Shown here piece after piece: positions 34,606 through 47,213 of a stretch of 64,000 bases of DNA. The stretch spans positions 11,222,001 through 11,286,000 of the forward strand of contig CP053153.1 of NCBI GenBank assembly GCA_014607495.2, given 5' to 3'. The position numbers and the translations under genes were made by a program. A model generated the notes under the pieces. That model worked only from the letters and a program-made list of their open reading frames with translations. It did no database searches and was not told the DNA's origin. Origin of the DNA: Carposina sasakii (taxonomy: Eukaryota > Arthropoda > Insecta > Lepidoptera > Carposinidae). Numbering within the stretch: position 1 is the stretch's first letter; every line of letters begins with the position of its first letter.

Positions 34606-36395
34606 TTCAATTTCTTTATTAATCATTTTATAATCTATAAAACTTGTCATAGCAGTGGCGAAAACATCCTCGTATATTACATACGGTATTAATTGGTGCC
34701 TTACGGTAAAATAATAAAACTACTAGACCATTTTACGTGCTCACAATTCAACCGTGGTGAGCAAGAAAACGTTTAGAATATGCCTTAGCAGACGCTAATT
34801 AAGGCACTGCTAGTCTACATACAGTTATTGCATGACAGTGATATATTATATCCAAGGTAGCTGTCATATAAAAGTTTCATTTATGTCTTAATATCTTTTT
34901 GGTTATAACGAAAATTCTTTGTATCGTGGATATTAGATAAATATTTTAATTGGTGGGCACAAACTATGAAACATCTATATGAAAATTTGTTTTAACTTCA
35001 GCATTGGTGGTAGCATTAACACAACAATTAGTCACCTGCTACTATAGAGCTTTAACCTATGGTATAATATATGACTCAATAAACATAAACTTATGAAAGT
35101 CCCATTTGGCCCATTTCGCAACCGAAGTCTGCTAAAGCTCTCAAATCCTTTAACTCACGGAAACAATGTGCAATGACCTAATTTCACTTGGCAAATCTGC
35201 CGACAAGTGCAGTTAGATGTTAATGCCTTTTATATTGGTTCAATTGGGTGGAGCGACGGCGCGGTATGCAAGCGGTATGTGTGGGCGCTTACTGGAACCC
35301 ATTAGGGCCTGGAATTGGCACGCATCATGTACTTGACGCTATCCTGTGCTGCTTCTCCGCCAGGGCTCGGGTTGGTTTAATCTGGTGTGATAGGATATGC
35401 TCTAGACAAAAATAAAGAAACTTGCTACATAATAGGTCCCTATGATTGTACTGCGATGCCAATCAGTCTATCAAATTACAAAAGTCAACTAACGCTCTCT
35501 AAAGATATTCATCATTTATCCACAGATGTATTTCAGAATCATAAAATTATGACAAGAAAGAATCAAAAACCAATTTCCCCTAATATCTCCACCAAAAACA
35601 AACAAGAACAGGCCATGCGCATGGGTCGGCGCAGGCGCAATGAAATCGTGCGTTTAGGCCACATGCCCCGCCAAGATCCCTGGAAAGCGATGAATAACGC
35701 ATTGTCCGTCCGTCCGTCCGACGTGACGCACTTCTCGGAACGTGCACTTGACCCGAACTTCACCAAAACGGCTAATCAATGCAACATGTACTTAATTGTC
35801 TCATACATGAGCTGAATCATGAGGACTAGGGCGAACCAACTTGGGCATTACGAAAATACCGATGCTTTTGGAAATGAACTAATTAGTGTTTAGTCCTAAA
35901 AAAATTTACGTGTGGATCTTTTCTAATAAAGATTTCTTTAATCTGCAGTAAATGTGCATTGTCATTAGCCGATTGCATCAATTCTATTTTCCCCACTTTG
36001 TAATAAGCTATACATTCTAATCTTTGATAAATTTTTTTAATTTTCCCTTTCGCATAATTTCTGCTTGTTCCCACACGCGGTGCATCCAGCCTACCTAATT
36101 ATGATGCAAGTAGAGTACACTTGACGCTTGTCGGTGTCTCACAAAAGTGGCAAACAACGGCCGTATATTTGCAACGATTGTCATACAACTTTATGGCATC
36201 GGCGCTTCTTTGTACAGCTACTTAGCATTCTAATAGTGCAGCGTTCTTTTTTATACCGCTAAATGTTCAAGCACTCGGTAAAGTATAGTTTATACAATTA
36301 GAGGAAAAACTCTAAAGATTTTATGTATCAAAGTAGGGACTTTGAGTATTTGCAATCCCTGTCCATATTTTTTAAATGCGAATCCTTTGTCGCAG
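34606..36395. other. No gene seen; last part of the large intron
   Basis: A 142-codon frame at 35387-35815 has biased, repeat-like content (a GTCCGTCCGTCC tract) and no domain, so it is not called. The stretch ends with the acceptor before 36396. Confidence 0.4.
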
Positions 36396-36606
36396 GTAAA
36401 CCGACCTCTGACAATGAAGAAGGAAGGTATCCAAACACGAAATCGCAAGCTAAGTAGTAAGAGCAAGAAGAAAAAAGGTGGCATGGGAATGGGTGGAGGA
36501 GCATGTGCCTTGGCCCTGGGAGGTGTCATGGGTGACATGATCAAACCCCTCGGAGACGGCAGCAAAGGCTTCGGAGGATCCGCCTTCCCTTCAGCTATGG
36601 ACTTCG
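36396..36606 (+). CDS. GATA transcription factor, exon with the basic tail of the C-finger
   Basis: The exon begins right after cgcag. It reads [18 protein letters not shown], followed by [10 protein letters not shown], the basic arm that contacts DNA next to the C-finger and usually carries nuclear localisation. A low-complexity Gly/Met stretch ([16 protein letters not shown]) and then [19 protein letters not shown] follow. The exon is 211 nt, ends with one base of a split Gly codon, and is followed by the donor gtacgt at 36607. The [12 protein letters not shown] tail is closest to GATA1/2/3-type proteins and unlike the RKRKPK tail of the GATA4/pannier type. Confidence 0.92.
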
Positions 36607-36914
36607 GTACGTAATTTTTCATACACTAACTCCATACATTAACTTTCTATAGTTAGGTATCGTCTTGGATGCCTCTGTTCAGCAATGATCATTTTTATAT
36701 GATTTTGTCTGAAATCATATTCTCATATATAATTCTACCTTTTTTATACTGAACAGGCATTATACACCCTAGTTTAAGTTCTTTAATTTCTATTTAACTC
36801 CGATCTTTTTAACTACCGTTAATATTTACGAATCAGGGACAATACAATATTAAACGAGAATTCACTTCAAACATGTTTAAAATATTTAAGTAACAAATAT
36901 ATTTTTCTCCACAG

Positions 36915-37054
36915 GTCAACACCAAGTAGGCTTGGTCCACCCTGCTGCGGCCCACATGTCCCACTGGTACGGAGCACCCCACCAGGGCTTTGCGCCACCC
37001 CCGACCTCACACAACCCTTACCACCACCATCATTTGGCGCAACTTAATTCTATG
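36915..37054 (+). CDS. GATA transcription factor, His/Pro-rich C-terminal exon
   Basis: This 140-nt exon lies between the acceptor ctccacag and the donor gtaagt at 37055. It completes the split Gly codon and encodes GQHQVGLVHPAAAHMSHWYG, then a Pro-rich segment (FAPPP) and a four-His run (YHHHHLAQLNSM). There is no folded domain; it resembles the flexible tails of GATA factors. The phases on both sides match the neighbouring exons exactly, which is the main support. Confidence 0.85.
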
Positions 37055-37419
37055 GTAAGTAACCTATTTAAACATAAGAAGTTACAAGAAAACATTGTAG
37101 ATAGGTAGGTACAGGAATTTGGAAGTTTTCTAGAATTTCCGAATTTAGGTTATCTCTCTAGTCTAGGATATTTGTTTTTGATAACTACATGTATTGAATG
37201 TTAGTTTTAATTTTTCTGCGGTATTTGTTAATATTCATATTAAAGGTATATCGTAGCTTTATATTACCAGTTAGAAATAGTGAGTTTATTTTCGAAACCA
37301 TTCATTCCTTGGTCTTAAATTCACATGACGGCTCAGAAACATGCAACGCATAAACAGGTTGCTTAAATCTCAGAATAATGTTTTAACAGAATTCTCTAAA
37401 TAGCTTATATTTGTTACAG

Positions 37420-37446
37420 ACGGGCTGGAGGAGCGAGTACACGTGA
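37420..37446 (+). CDS. GATA transcription factor, terminal coding exon (8 codons plus stop)
   Basis: After the acceptor ttgttacag the frame continues as TGWRSEYT and stops at TGA (37444-37446). Only 27 nt are coding, so it is easily missed by gene finders. The reading frame, acceptor quality and following AT-rich UTR support it. If the previous donor were not used, the frame would read SNLFKHKKLQ and then run on into the intron, so the spliced ending is the more likely one. Confidence 0.78.
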   Translation, partial: TGWRSEYT

Positions 37447-38710
37447 TAAGTCAACCAAACGGAGGACTTTACAAGGATATAGTATATGTTACTAGAAATA
37501 CTGACCTCGTCCAAGCGGACGTACTTCAAACCAGATCTTAGGAACAACCTGCGGTCACTACATCATTCAAAATATGGACTACATCACAAATTATAAGACT
37601 GTTTACTAGAATTGATGTTTTTTTAAACATATACAGTCACAATTGAATTGATTAAACATATCCGTTGGGTTGCCAGCACCTTTGGTTACGTGAAGATGTT
37701 GCAGTTGTTTTTGATTATGGCAATTTCGTGCTAATTCAAAATATACAAAATAAAACCCTGGAAAAGACTTATTCCGTTATGTTTCCTATGAGTATTATAG
37801 AAGTGTTAAGTAACTAGCGAAATTGTACAGTATTATAATATTAGTTTAAGTTCGGACTCGGCAGCGTCGTGTTAGATGATTTATATTAATATAAAGTAAT
37901 TGTTCGATTTGTGTATTTTGTACATATCTTACTAAGTTATGTTCTGTTCCTGTATAAATTGTTTTTATTTGCTGTATTTAATTATTTTGAACTGTTACGT
38001 TCGCATAGGAATTGTGATGTGTTCAGATGGTATTCCAGAGATGTAAAAAATATGATTTTTTTTTGTAAATTTTATTTTTGTAGTTCGTAAAGAAATGAAA
38101 TGCAATAGTAATATTTATGTAATAGTTGTATAACTTGCGAATTGTAAATAGCAGTGTCACATAATATAGTTACAAATTTTCATGGATATCATATTATAGA
38201 TTTAATTTTAAATTATTTACACTTTCATTATCTGTCTGTTACATATGGTCACTAATTGGTTCTTGTTAATTATTTAATTTGGAAGATAAAAAGGAGAAGA
38301 TATTATTGCATTGTAACATATACAAATGATAAATTTAAGAAATTGAGTGGCCATAAATTAAAGAGTGGGTAATTGTCTGCGGATACAATTTTACGCTTAT
38401 ACGAGAAACAAAAATAATGAAATTCTAACATGAAAATTACTTACTTAACAACTATGAAAGATCTCGTCCTCGTAAAAAAATTGTGTCCACACACAATTAC
38501 CCGTCCAAAATGTAAATACAATTTGTAAATGAATCCTGTAGAGAGATATAAAACATCTTTATAAGACTATAAAATAAAATAAATTTATAATTAGTGATCA
38601 CTCAAAACAACAGCCCATGATATCCAGTACCTAAAGTTTTTAGTTTATAAAACAAAACCTTGTGAAGTTGTGTATTTTAAATAAAATTGTGAATAAATTA
38701 TCAATATTGA
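37447..38710 (+). other. Probable 3' UTR of the GATA gene
   Basis: AT-rich non-coding sequence follows the stop codon. Good polyadenylation signals AATAAA occur at 38680-38685 and 38692-38697, with further AATAAA-like words near 38570-38580. The transcript end is therefore probably near 38710. The exact end is inferred. Confidence 0.55.
38680..38697 (+). terminator. Tandem AATAAA polyadenylation signals
   Basis: Two AATAAA hexamers twelve bases apart lie about 1.24 kb after the GATA stop codon, in an AT-rich tract. They are the most downstream clustered signals before unrelated sequence begins. Confidence 0.5.
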
Positions 38711-38715
38711 TATGA

Positions 38716-40084
38716 AAATCTGTTTATTTTATTATTCAAGAGTAGAAGTCATGAATATGAGGAGACCTTAAGCTCAAGTATGCTAACACATGTTTCTTCA
38801 AGAGTGCAAGTAGGCTTACAAAAAATACGACTGAGGTAGGTAAGTATAGCTAACTGGTAAATGTACTCAAAAGTACTATAAAAAAGTGTTATAATAAACT
38901 CACGAAATAAACAATAACATAGAGCTAAGGACAGGAAACTTTGACAGATAGGATACAATCTAGGATTACGTATCCTATCTAAACAGAAAATACAAAACTC
39001 CAGTTTAAGGAGTTGATCTTCATATTAAATTAAATTTCTATTCCAATAGCAATAGCCATCGATCCCAGAGGGCTTATTTACACTATCGTCAAGAAAACTG
39101 TCCCAAGGCAAATCAATTGACCATCCAATTACGCATCGGCCGCCATAAGTCACCGGCTCAATTCCAGCACTCCGTAGAAAAACGTCCAAAAGTCGCGCTT
39201 ATCTGCCAGCAAATTGAAAACTCAGTCGCCCGTGTGATTGTGACGCAACGGGGCTGCTGCCGACATATGGACCTATTCAATTTTAATCGCATTTCACAGA
39301 ATGGACATCCTATAAAAGTACTATTACCCACCCCAAGATAGGCTTTTAATAAGTTTTATTTGCGGTTTAACTGCGGATTTAGGGACGCCTTTGTTGGTTC
39401 ACAATTAACGTTTGCGATGCGTCTTTTTAAGCTCGGCTTCACGCATCGGGAGATGTGATTGCTTTTTGCGACAGATACGGATATGAAAAGATTTTGTTAC
39501 GTTACTTCCTGTGGCAACAATGTTGCTATTTTGACAATACAAGTATACCTATAAGCGTCCACAAAATGGTGCGGTATTTAAAACGTGGACTTACGAGACA
39601 GAGGGGCATAAGTCACCTCGTCCGGCGGGTGATATATGCGCTAGCGGCGCGGGAAAAAATGTCGCGGCACAAAAACTGCATCACTCCAGCGAATTTATTG
39701 CCCGCGACTGTGGAATATTCGAGAGCTACGTACTGGCGATACCCCCTGAGGTGATGGAACTTCACACTTCGCTAAATTACGAGTATGGTTTGTATGTTTG
39801 TAGGCCTCAAGGGCCGAACGGGCAGAAAGTATCGGTATATCAAATTCCGAAACTTGAAATGTTGGAAGGTATTTCGCGCTTTAAAACAAAAGATACGAAC
39901 CGATACTGACTCATGAAATATTTATGCTACAAATTGCTGAATAGGCAAACTCGATAGGAATCTAAAGGAAATAAAACTAAATAGGATTAACTTAATTCAA
40001 AGCACTTGGAAACTGTATAAATTGAAAAAAAAATGAAGTGGAGAAATTTTTCTGTTTTTGCTGCCTCGTAAACAATTAAGTGCT
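38716..40084. other. No gene seen; GATA downstream flank
   Basis: Intergenic. Moderately GC-rich at 39050-39740, with several short frames on the + strand but no recognisable domain. Possible regulatory sequence. Confidence 0.4.
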
Positions 40085-40530
40085 ATATATAGTTAACATT
40101 GGTGATGACCTACGGTGCCGAGACGTGGTCTCTAACTATGTGCCTCATAAAAAAGCTCAGGATCGCACAGCGAGCGATAGAGAGAGCTATGCTTGGGATC
40201 TCTCTACGTGATCGAATCAGAAATGAGGATATCCGCAGACGTACAAAGATCACCGACATAGCTCAACGGTCCAGCAAGCTGAAGTGGCAATGGGCAGGGC
40301 ACATAGCTCAAAGAACTGATGGCCGATGGAGTCGGAAAGTTCTAGAGTGGATACCACGTATCGGCAAGTGCAGCGTGGGAAGGCCACCCGCGAGGTGGAC
40401 GGATGACCTGGCCAAGGTTGCGGGCGTCGGTTGGATGCAGGCTGCTTCCGACCGGTCGGAGTGGAGGTTGTTGGGGGAGGCCTTTATCCAACAGTGGACT
40501 TCTCAGGGCTGTAAATGATGAATGATGATG
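40085..40530 (+). mobile_element. 5'-truncated RTE-type LINE with open C-terminal domain
   Basis: An open frame to the stop at 40516-40518 reads VMTYGAETWSLT, then KLRIAQRAIERAMLGISLRD, GRPPARWTDDLAKVAG and GWMQAASDRSEW. This is the C-terminal domain that follows the reverse transcriptase in RTE-clade elements. The 3' end is GATGAATGATGATGATG, the short tandem tail usual for RTE. About 140 codons are left and no reverse-transcriptase core is present, so it is a dead 5'-truncated copy that has kept its frame. It lies about 1.4 kb past the GATA 3' UTR. Confidence 0.85.
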
Positions 40531-43500
40531 ATGAAAGAAATTAGTCGAATTCCTCTGAAACTATCTAAGGATAGCTAGTAAGAACCACAGTTTCATTCTA
40601 CTATGCCAGAAAGCTGCGGGTCGTGAGTTAGGGATCGTACACACTTGACTGGCCGCGACTTCCCGCCTGATCCGGGAATCAATCTGCGACTTAACTGCTT
40701 ATCTCTCTGACCCCGGCCCAGACGAATGTCACGACACATTTGATTTGCTTTGAATTTTATAGTGCTATTCTTTACGGTGATACTTTGTTGGGCTTATTTA
40801 AGGGGATATAGGTTGAAGTTTGTTTTGTTTACCTACTTGGTAATATGTTATTTATTGAGCCTATCAGGGCAAGAAAGATAACTGTGAAGGTTACCTTGAA
40901 TTTGGAAGGGTGAATTAGTTCATCGTAAAGCTTGTGCTTTATAAATTTTTGGTCGTAGACTGTCATAATTGTTTCCGATTTATTAAGAAAATAGTATGAA
41001 ATATTAACTCTTAATATCTCCTAACTTGCTCTTCTAATAATAACAAAATAACATCTTGATTAACAAGTTGCAAAGTAGAAATTAAACGATATATTTTTTA
41101 CTCAAGAGTAACAAGCGTGTGACCTTACCGGGCACTGTCATGGAAAATATAACAATAAATATTGCAAATACAATTAAGTCCGGCGAAGCGAGAGGGATTA
41201 CGCACGGGTGTGTGATCCGATCGCGGAGCACGGATGAGTCGGACCGGACCGGTGTTTTACGACCAGTGTATAAGCACCCTTATATCAGCTCATTCAGATG
41301 TTTAAAGATATTTCAAGAATGTATCCTTTAAAAATGTTGAGGTATTGAACTGAACATTATTTTTAATATTTGTAGACCTGTAAGTTATTGTAGCTACCTA
41401 TTTCTTCTGAAATAAAAACGCTTTTCAAAATTTGTAAGGCATTCGTTTGTAAAGGAGTAAAGCAATAATTCGGTGCGTTGTATCAACTAGACGATTGCTA
41501 TTGAAACGTAAGTAGTAGGTACTAGTTCGGTTAAGCATCCATATTACCTAACTAGTAAAGGAATGATATAGCAAAAATTTTACAATATTTGCTAATTGCT
41601 TGTAAAATTCTTATTACGTAACATCAATCTCAAAGCAATTTTAAAGAGAATTGCTACTGGTTTCCCTTGCATGGATGGACTAACAATCGAACTAATGCGA
41701 ATAGGGTATGTACCTACAAATAGCTAATAAGTTCCAAAAATAAAATGTATTGTAAGCCATGATTAATCAAGTTATTATTTTATCTATTAGTTTCGTTCAT
41801 AAAAGTTCTTATTGTTATGTTCTCTATGATATCATATCACATTTTATAGTTAACATAAAAAAGGAAAGCTAATTGGTACCTAGTATACTAATAAAATATA
41901 GTTACGTATGGGTAAATAAACTAGAAGGTACTAAAATATGCACAGTAAGTTAATCCATAACACTATAAACTTACTTCTTAACTCTTTACGCGATCGTATA
42001 TTATATAGAACATTAATTATACTATGTTAACAGTTCAGTAGAAAGGGGACAAATAAATTTTTTAATACAGTGTACACCGATCATTAAGCGGGATGGTAGA
42101 GAAAGGGTCATGAAGTAAGTGCAATCAGGAGGTGACCTTGCAACGGTTGTTTCTTTTTTAATTTGGACTTAAATGAAAGGCAAAGGAATCTATGTCCATG
42201 CAGCCTGCGCTTCTTTATAGAACTATAGTGTTACGTAGGCATATGTAGTCAGTGAGTGGTTAATATTGCGTGGTGTAATCTATATTGGCGGTCACAATCT
42301 ACACTGATAGCATATCCTCCAAGTCCGTCGTTCATAAACAAACCCGTCTCGCCACTAGTTGAGGACCAAACAGTTCTAAGAACTACTCCTATTAGATAAC
42401 AGATCAAAGATCATTTAAATTAAACGAACGATTACCCAGCCGATGGAATCCGACACTGATCGTGGTCGACCGAATAAAAAAAAAAAAAACAACGTTCCAA
42501 CTTCAAATCTGCGTCGACATCCGAAAAGAGGTAAGTTATACTTGTTATAATACCTTATTTACGTACGGATCTCATCATAATAAACAAAGTGTGTGGGTAT
42601 TGGGTGTCTGTAACTCAATAACCTTACTTGCACCTGCCCCGCGCCTCCCTCGCACATTAATATTATAATGTATACGACGAAAACGACCCTTAATGCATTT
42701 GGCAGACGGACTGTCGTAATTATTATTTAGTGTAAACGTATTGAATATTAAGTCGAGTATTGGGGCCGGTAATAATCTGTTTCTTTGCCTGAAAGTATGC
42801 TAATCGCAGTAACCGTTGGCAGGTGAGGAGGTAAAAAGTGACAGAATTTTGATGAAGCCTCCTTTAATAAGCATAAATTATTTTGTGTCATTTGTTTTCG
42901 AATTTATTTTAACCGATTTCCAGGTATTACTCTATGCGTGTGTAACTCTTTATATAACTGTTATTACAACGTTTGTCATAAAAACCGTGAAATCTATATT
43001 CAATAAGCCTTATTTTTCCATAAAACATAGGTTCTTAAAGTAAAAAAAAAAAACTATAAATATTAAACAAAAATCTAACAGTTTTATATCAAAATGCCTC
43101 ATAGTCCTATGCTATTTTAGAAAAAGACTAATAAACAGCACCTGTCTTTGGTTTATAGTCCCCCTTTACCCACTACTCTACCCCCGAGCATTTCCGACTA
43201 GGGCGGAAGTTTTGGCACGCACCTTTTACTAAAAAATAGGTGCTCCTATATGAGGACAGAGGGATCATTCCACGTTGGAATTAAATGGTGGAATTTCCAC
43301 CAGACATCTATACATCATCGTTACTGCCATGATTATAGAAAAGGGGTTTTCTTGTATTACTTAGCAGCACCTAACATTATAAATTCCTAAGAAGGTAATT
43401 ACAAAACCACATCTAAAAAAATAAAATTTTGCTTACAGTATGTAATTTTCCAATATCTGTTAAAGTTGGTATTTTAGTTTTGATTTTGATTTGATTTACT

Positions 43501-44924
43501 ATTTGATAATAATTCTGTATTATTAAGTAGGTAGGTTATTCGTGGTTATGGCTAAAGAGTGAACCTTCTGTAGCTTTTCTGTTTTAGGAATATTAGTGCG
43601 AAGGTGTTTGACCCGATTCCGGGCCTTTGTTTTATAGAAGAACAACTTAGTTTGATGTACCTACCATGTTTTAAAAATATAAGTTAGGCCTATTGTTTAT
43701 TTAGTAAGGAGATATTTAATGTAATTGAATTATAGTTAGGGCTAAAAGATATTTAATACATGGGTAGGTACTAATTGGTGATAATAAATAATATTATTTT
43801 GGTAATAAATTAATTTCATGATATTTAACCTTATTTGCATCAAAACGCTATCACACACAAAGAAAAGCTATTACTAATTATGTCACAAAAACAAGGCGAC
43901 ATCCCTGATAAAAATTTAATTTGATGAGGCATCCCAAAACCGATGGGCTGGCCAATATTTTAGCCTAATAATCAGCTGTGCTACCCAGCGGTGCAACGCG
44001 GCCAACCCTTTGGCCACGTTGCCAGCGGTGGAGGAAGTACAGGCCATCTTCTACCTGTAAATATGTTTTTTATAGTTGTAAGTCCTTTACTATTTAATAC
44101 CTCATTGTTCATTCGATAATAAATAATTACCATTAATAAACACCATTTAAGGATTAATTAAGTAAGATATTGGTACCGGTAGAGGTTACCTTTATATCAA
44201 TTTAGTCTACGATAAAATTATGTCGTTTATTCCTCTACCTATCTACTTATACCTACAGATGGCTGCTTTTTCATTAGGTAAAAATTTTCATGCCCATGTG
44301 TAATAAATATGGTACCTTATAGATATAGCTGATATTTATGGTCTGAACAAGACATTATTAGATATTATCTGACACAGGTAGGTAATATATCTATTATAAT
44401 CTATATAAATAGCATGTATTAAAAACTCAGACAACGATCCGCTATTATATTCCTGTTACTTAATTAAAAACTGTAAAATATTGTCAAACATTTTTTATCA
44501 TCCCACAAGTATTTATAAGGTAATAATATTAGTGGCTTTATTAGTAGCTGATACCGTATAAGTAACTCGTAACTACTTATGTACTGAAAAATATTAAAAT
44601 ATTGTAAAATGGTAGAATGATTGCGACCGCTTGACAATTTGCGAATTTGACAATTTGCGCCTAAAGGATATAAATAAGAGATATTGAATAAAGTGCCCCT
44701 TATTCAACTTCTATCATATTATATATGTATTAAATGCTATGACAACTAATAATTAGAGTAAACAATTGAGTAAGTATAATAAGTAAATAAATTTTAAAGG
44801 GCAAGTCAGGTGGAGAAAGAGAATAGAGGTGGCCTAAGAGAGTCAAGAAAGATATGGTACCGCCTATTTAATTCATACATATTGTAGATACCTACCTAGA
44901 TATTATTCAAGAAATGGGGTAGCC
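40531..44924. other. No gene seen
   Basis: Intergenic AT-rich sequence. An imperfect inverted repeat GCAACGCGGCCA / TGGCCACGTTGC lies near 43983-44012, and a GC-richer, repeat-like segment at 43140-43340. No gene is supported. Confidence 0.4.
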
Positions 44925-45110
44925 AGCAGGCATATCGGCTATCTTTTTTGACAGTTCATAGTGTTGATATCTCATTGAAATTTAATCAGATGGAAGTAGC
45001 AAAATGCCTGAAGAAAATTTGGCAACACACATAATACCACTTCCATTTCATGACATTTGAATGAGTATTCATCACTATGAATTGTCAAAAATATAGCTGC
45101 TAGGCCTGCT
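44925..45110. mobile_element. MITE family B, copy 1 (186 bp)
   Basis: The left end AGCAGGCATATCGGCTATCT, TTTTTGACAGTTCATAGTG is mirrored by CACTATGAATTGTCAAAAAT, AGCTGCTAGGCCTGCT. The centre holds GAAGAAAATTTGGCAACACAC. It is homologous to 53551-53734. Confidence 0.8.
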
Positions 45111-45547
45111 GAAATATCACAAATGAGATCCTCTACACACACATTATACCCGAGGAAATCGCACTTCTGTCTGATTGACATCACGATTCCTCACCTGCAC
45201 TCCTATCGATAAACCGCTCGATGCATTCTAATTTAATCGATACGAGACTCGATTATATCGATTAGGAAGCGAGGGTATCTGATACAACATCTGTTTGGCA
45301 ATACTTGTTATTATAATTTATAGCGATGGTCTCGTTCTAACTCGTCAAGTTCCCAACTCGATCTTCAAGAATTTATTCATTCTACATACCTATACACATT
45401 ACCACGGCTGTGTTTCCAAATTGAGGTAGGTAGAATTGCAGAATTGTGGAGGAGATCCTAAAGCCACGTTTAGCATAGAGGGGACAAATATAAATGATCA
45501 GTGATAAAGTTGTAAAGTAATGATAACTTATCTCCTGAAAGAATACC

Positions 45548-45622
45548 CGAGTTCCTTGGTCGACTCTTATGACATGTTCGGAAGGAGATCCAGAAAATAT
45601 ATTCTAGTGAAGCCTCACATTA
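45548..45622 (+). repeat. Short repeat (CGACTCTTAYGACATG family)
   Basis: GGTCGACTCTTATGACATGT, CGGAAGGAGATCCAG and ATTCTAGTGAAGCC recur in changed form at 58190-58315 and 61440-61565. It is probably a piece of a SINE or LINE tail. Confidence 0.45.
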
Positions 45623-45747
45623 ACACAAGTTAATTAAGTAACTAATTTACAACTAAGAGAAAATCTCACCTCGTCGCCATGTCAGGGCAAATATTAATGA
45701 GGGAAGGCGAAGAGTTGTAACCAAATCTAGGAATAAACAAATTATAA

Positions 45748-45787
45748 AATAATAAGGTCGTGGATTTAAGTCCCACTCGGGTGAAAA
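45748..45787 (+). repeat. Degenerate SINE B-box fragment
   Basis: GGTCGTGGATTTAAGTCCCA followed by CTCGGGTGAAAAA matches the 3' half of the SINE at 34525, with a changed B box and a poly-A end. Confidence 0.5.
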
Positions 45788-46435
45788 AAAAATTCTTAAA
45801 AACATATTTATAATAAACAAATTATATGATTTGAAATAATTTATTTGGTATTTTTTTAGGAGTACCAAATGAAAAAATGCCATTACAGTTTAAAGTGTAA
45901 TTAATGAATATGATCAAATCATTAAAAAAAAAACAGATTTACAAAGATTTAATTAAATATATAGCTGGTAAGGTGACCAGTTGGGACTAGACCTACATAT
46001 TTATTTACTAGTTGGCAAGATCAACATACTTTGTGACAAATTAGTTTTATATTTATGTATTTAATGCTCAATGGTGTATACATATTGAGAAATTAAAGTG
46101 TTAAGAGTAAAATGCATGTGCATACCCAACATCCAAAATCAGTTTATATTCTTATAACGTATGTTAAAAACCACATAGCTAACTTAAAAAATATTTTTTT
46201 TACGAATATGACAAAATCATCGTTAATCTGCCCAGTGAACCGATAAAGCAACTCGATACATTCTGCGGTGTCCGTCTGTCAGCTTGTACGTTTGTATGAC
46301 ACGTGTCAACTGCGCACGCGTCGAATGCACCTGACCAGTGGGCATACGTTTTTTAAAAGTTTTGTTACATTTTTGAACATAGATGCTTGTAAGTAAGTAG
46401 TTATACTGATGACCGTACCTATTGATGGAATTAGC

Positions 46436-46495
46436 TAGGTAAGCACTCCTGACTCCTAAGTGGGTCTTGGGTTCGACTACCCGTATGGAAATCAG
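46436..46495 (+). repeat. tRNA-like SINE fragment
   Basis: GTAAGCACTCCTGACTCCTA followed by GGGTCTTGGGTTCGACTACC has the layout of a tRNA anticodon arm and B box. It is from a different tRNA-like family than 34525. Confidence 0.35.
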
Positions 46496-46651
46496 TAATA
46501 AGTCTTTTATATTATTATAATCTAGAACGAATAGACGACATAATGTGATTTCTTCTCTTTCGTAATCCAAAACAATTGTATCTTCTATTTTGTAAATGTG
46601 AAAGTTTGTAATGAAAACCACTTAACTGATTTTGATGAAATAAAAACAGAT

Positions 46652-46753
46652 CGGCTGGATGCAGGCTGCTTCCGACCGGTCGGAGTGGAGTTTGTTGGGG
46701 GAGGCCTATGTCCAACAGTGGACTTCTCAGGGCTGTAAATGACGATGATGATG
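46652..46753 (+). mobile_element. 102-bp RTE LINE 3' fragment with 10-bp target duplication
   Basis: The segment (GGCTGGATGCAGGCTGCTTC onward) matches the last ~100 bp of the copy at 40085-40530 and ends in GACGATGATGATG. The direct repeat AAAAACAGAT lies immediately on both sides (46642-46651 and 46754-46763), which marks the insertion boundaries. Confidence 0.85.
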
Positions 46754-47213
46754 AAAAACAGATATAATTTAATAATCAGAGTAATATAAAGGTTAAGTTT
46801 AACAACACGAGAGAAGTTGTAGATACTGGATATAGTAACATCATCCGACATATCCGAACTTGACACCTTCCTAGACAAGTCAGACGAACAGTCGTAAAAG
46901 TCGGCATGGAATCGTTTTATTCCACGTGTTAACCATCCAAAGGCAAATTATTATTTTATGTCAGTGTCCGATGCACCTTGTCTTGCTCGCACACCTGATC
47001 GTTGCACCTTGGTCCACTTGTATCGGGATCACCTGTCTTTGTTACACTTTTGTTTTCGGATATTATGTTTTAAGTGAGTTTGATTTTAAATTACTTGAAC
47101 AAATTCCTATTAATTTCTTTCTTCATATCGGTGCTGTCATTAGGTGTGTTCATCTTTATACGACTACGCGAATTATCTAATTTAATATTTATAAGTACTT
47201 TATCAACAGATTA

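Larger units (their letters stand above)
16447..36395 (+). other. Large intron (19.9 kb) of the GATA gene, splitting finger from basic tail
   Basis: The intron starts with gtaagt and ends with cgcag. It joins YYKLHN to [13 protein letters not shown] in phase 0, which restores the uninterrupted GATA finger plus basic tail. A split near this point is, as I recall, also present in vertebrate GATA genes, so it looks ancestral. The intron hosts the 4.9-kb transposon at 26890-31771, the LINE and SINE pieces listed separately, and the foldback element at 24850-25113. Regulatory elements are likely in an intron of this size in a developmental gene, but none is proven by the sequence alone. Confidence 0.85.

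Noticed and set aside
35387..35815. 142-codon gene in the large intron
   Set aside because: No domain, GTCCGTCC simple repeat inside, and a competing frame on the other strand.
40099..40518. Host gene of 139 codons
   Set aside because: The sequence is the C-terminal domain of an RTE LINE polyprotein with the usual GATGATG tail.
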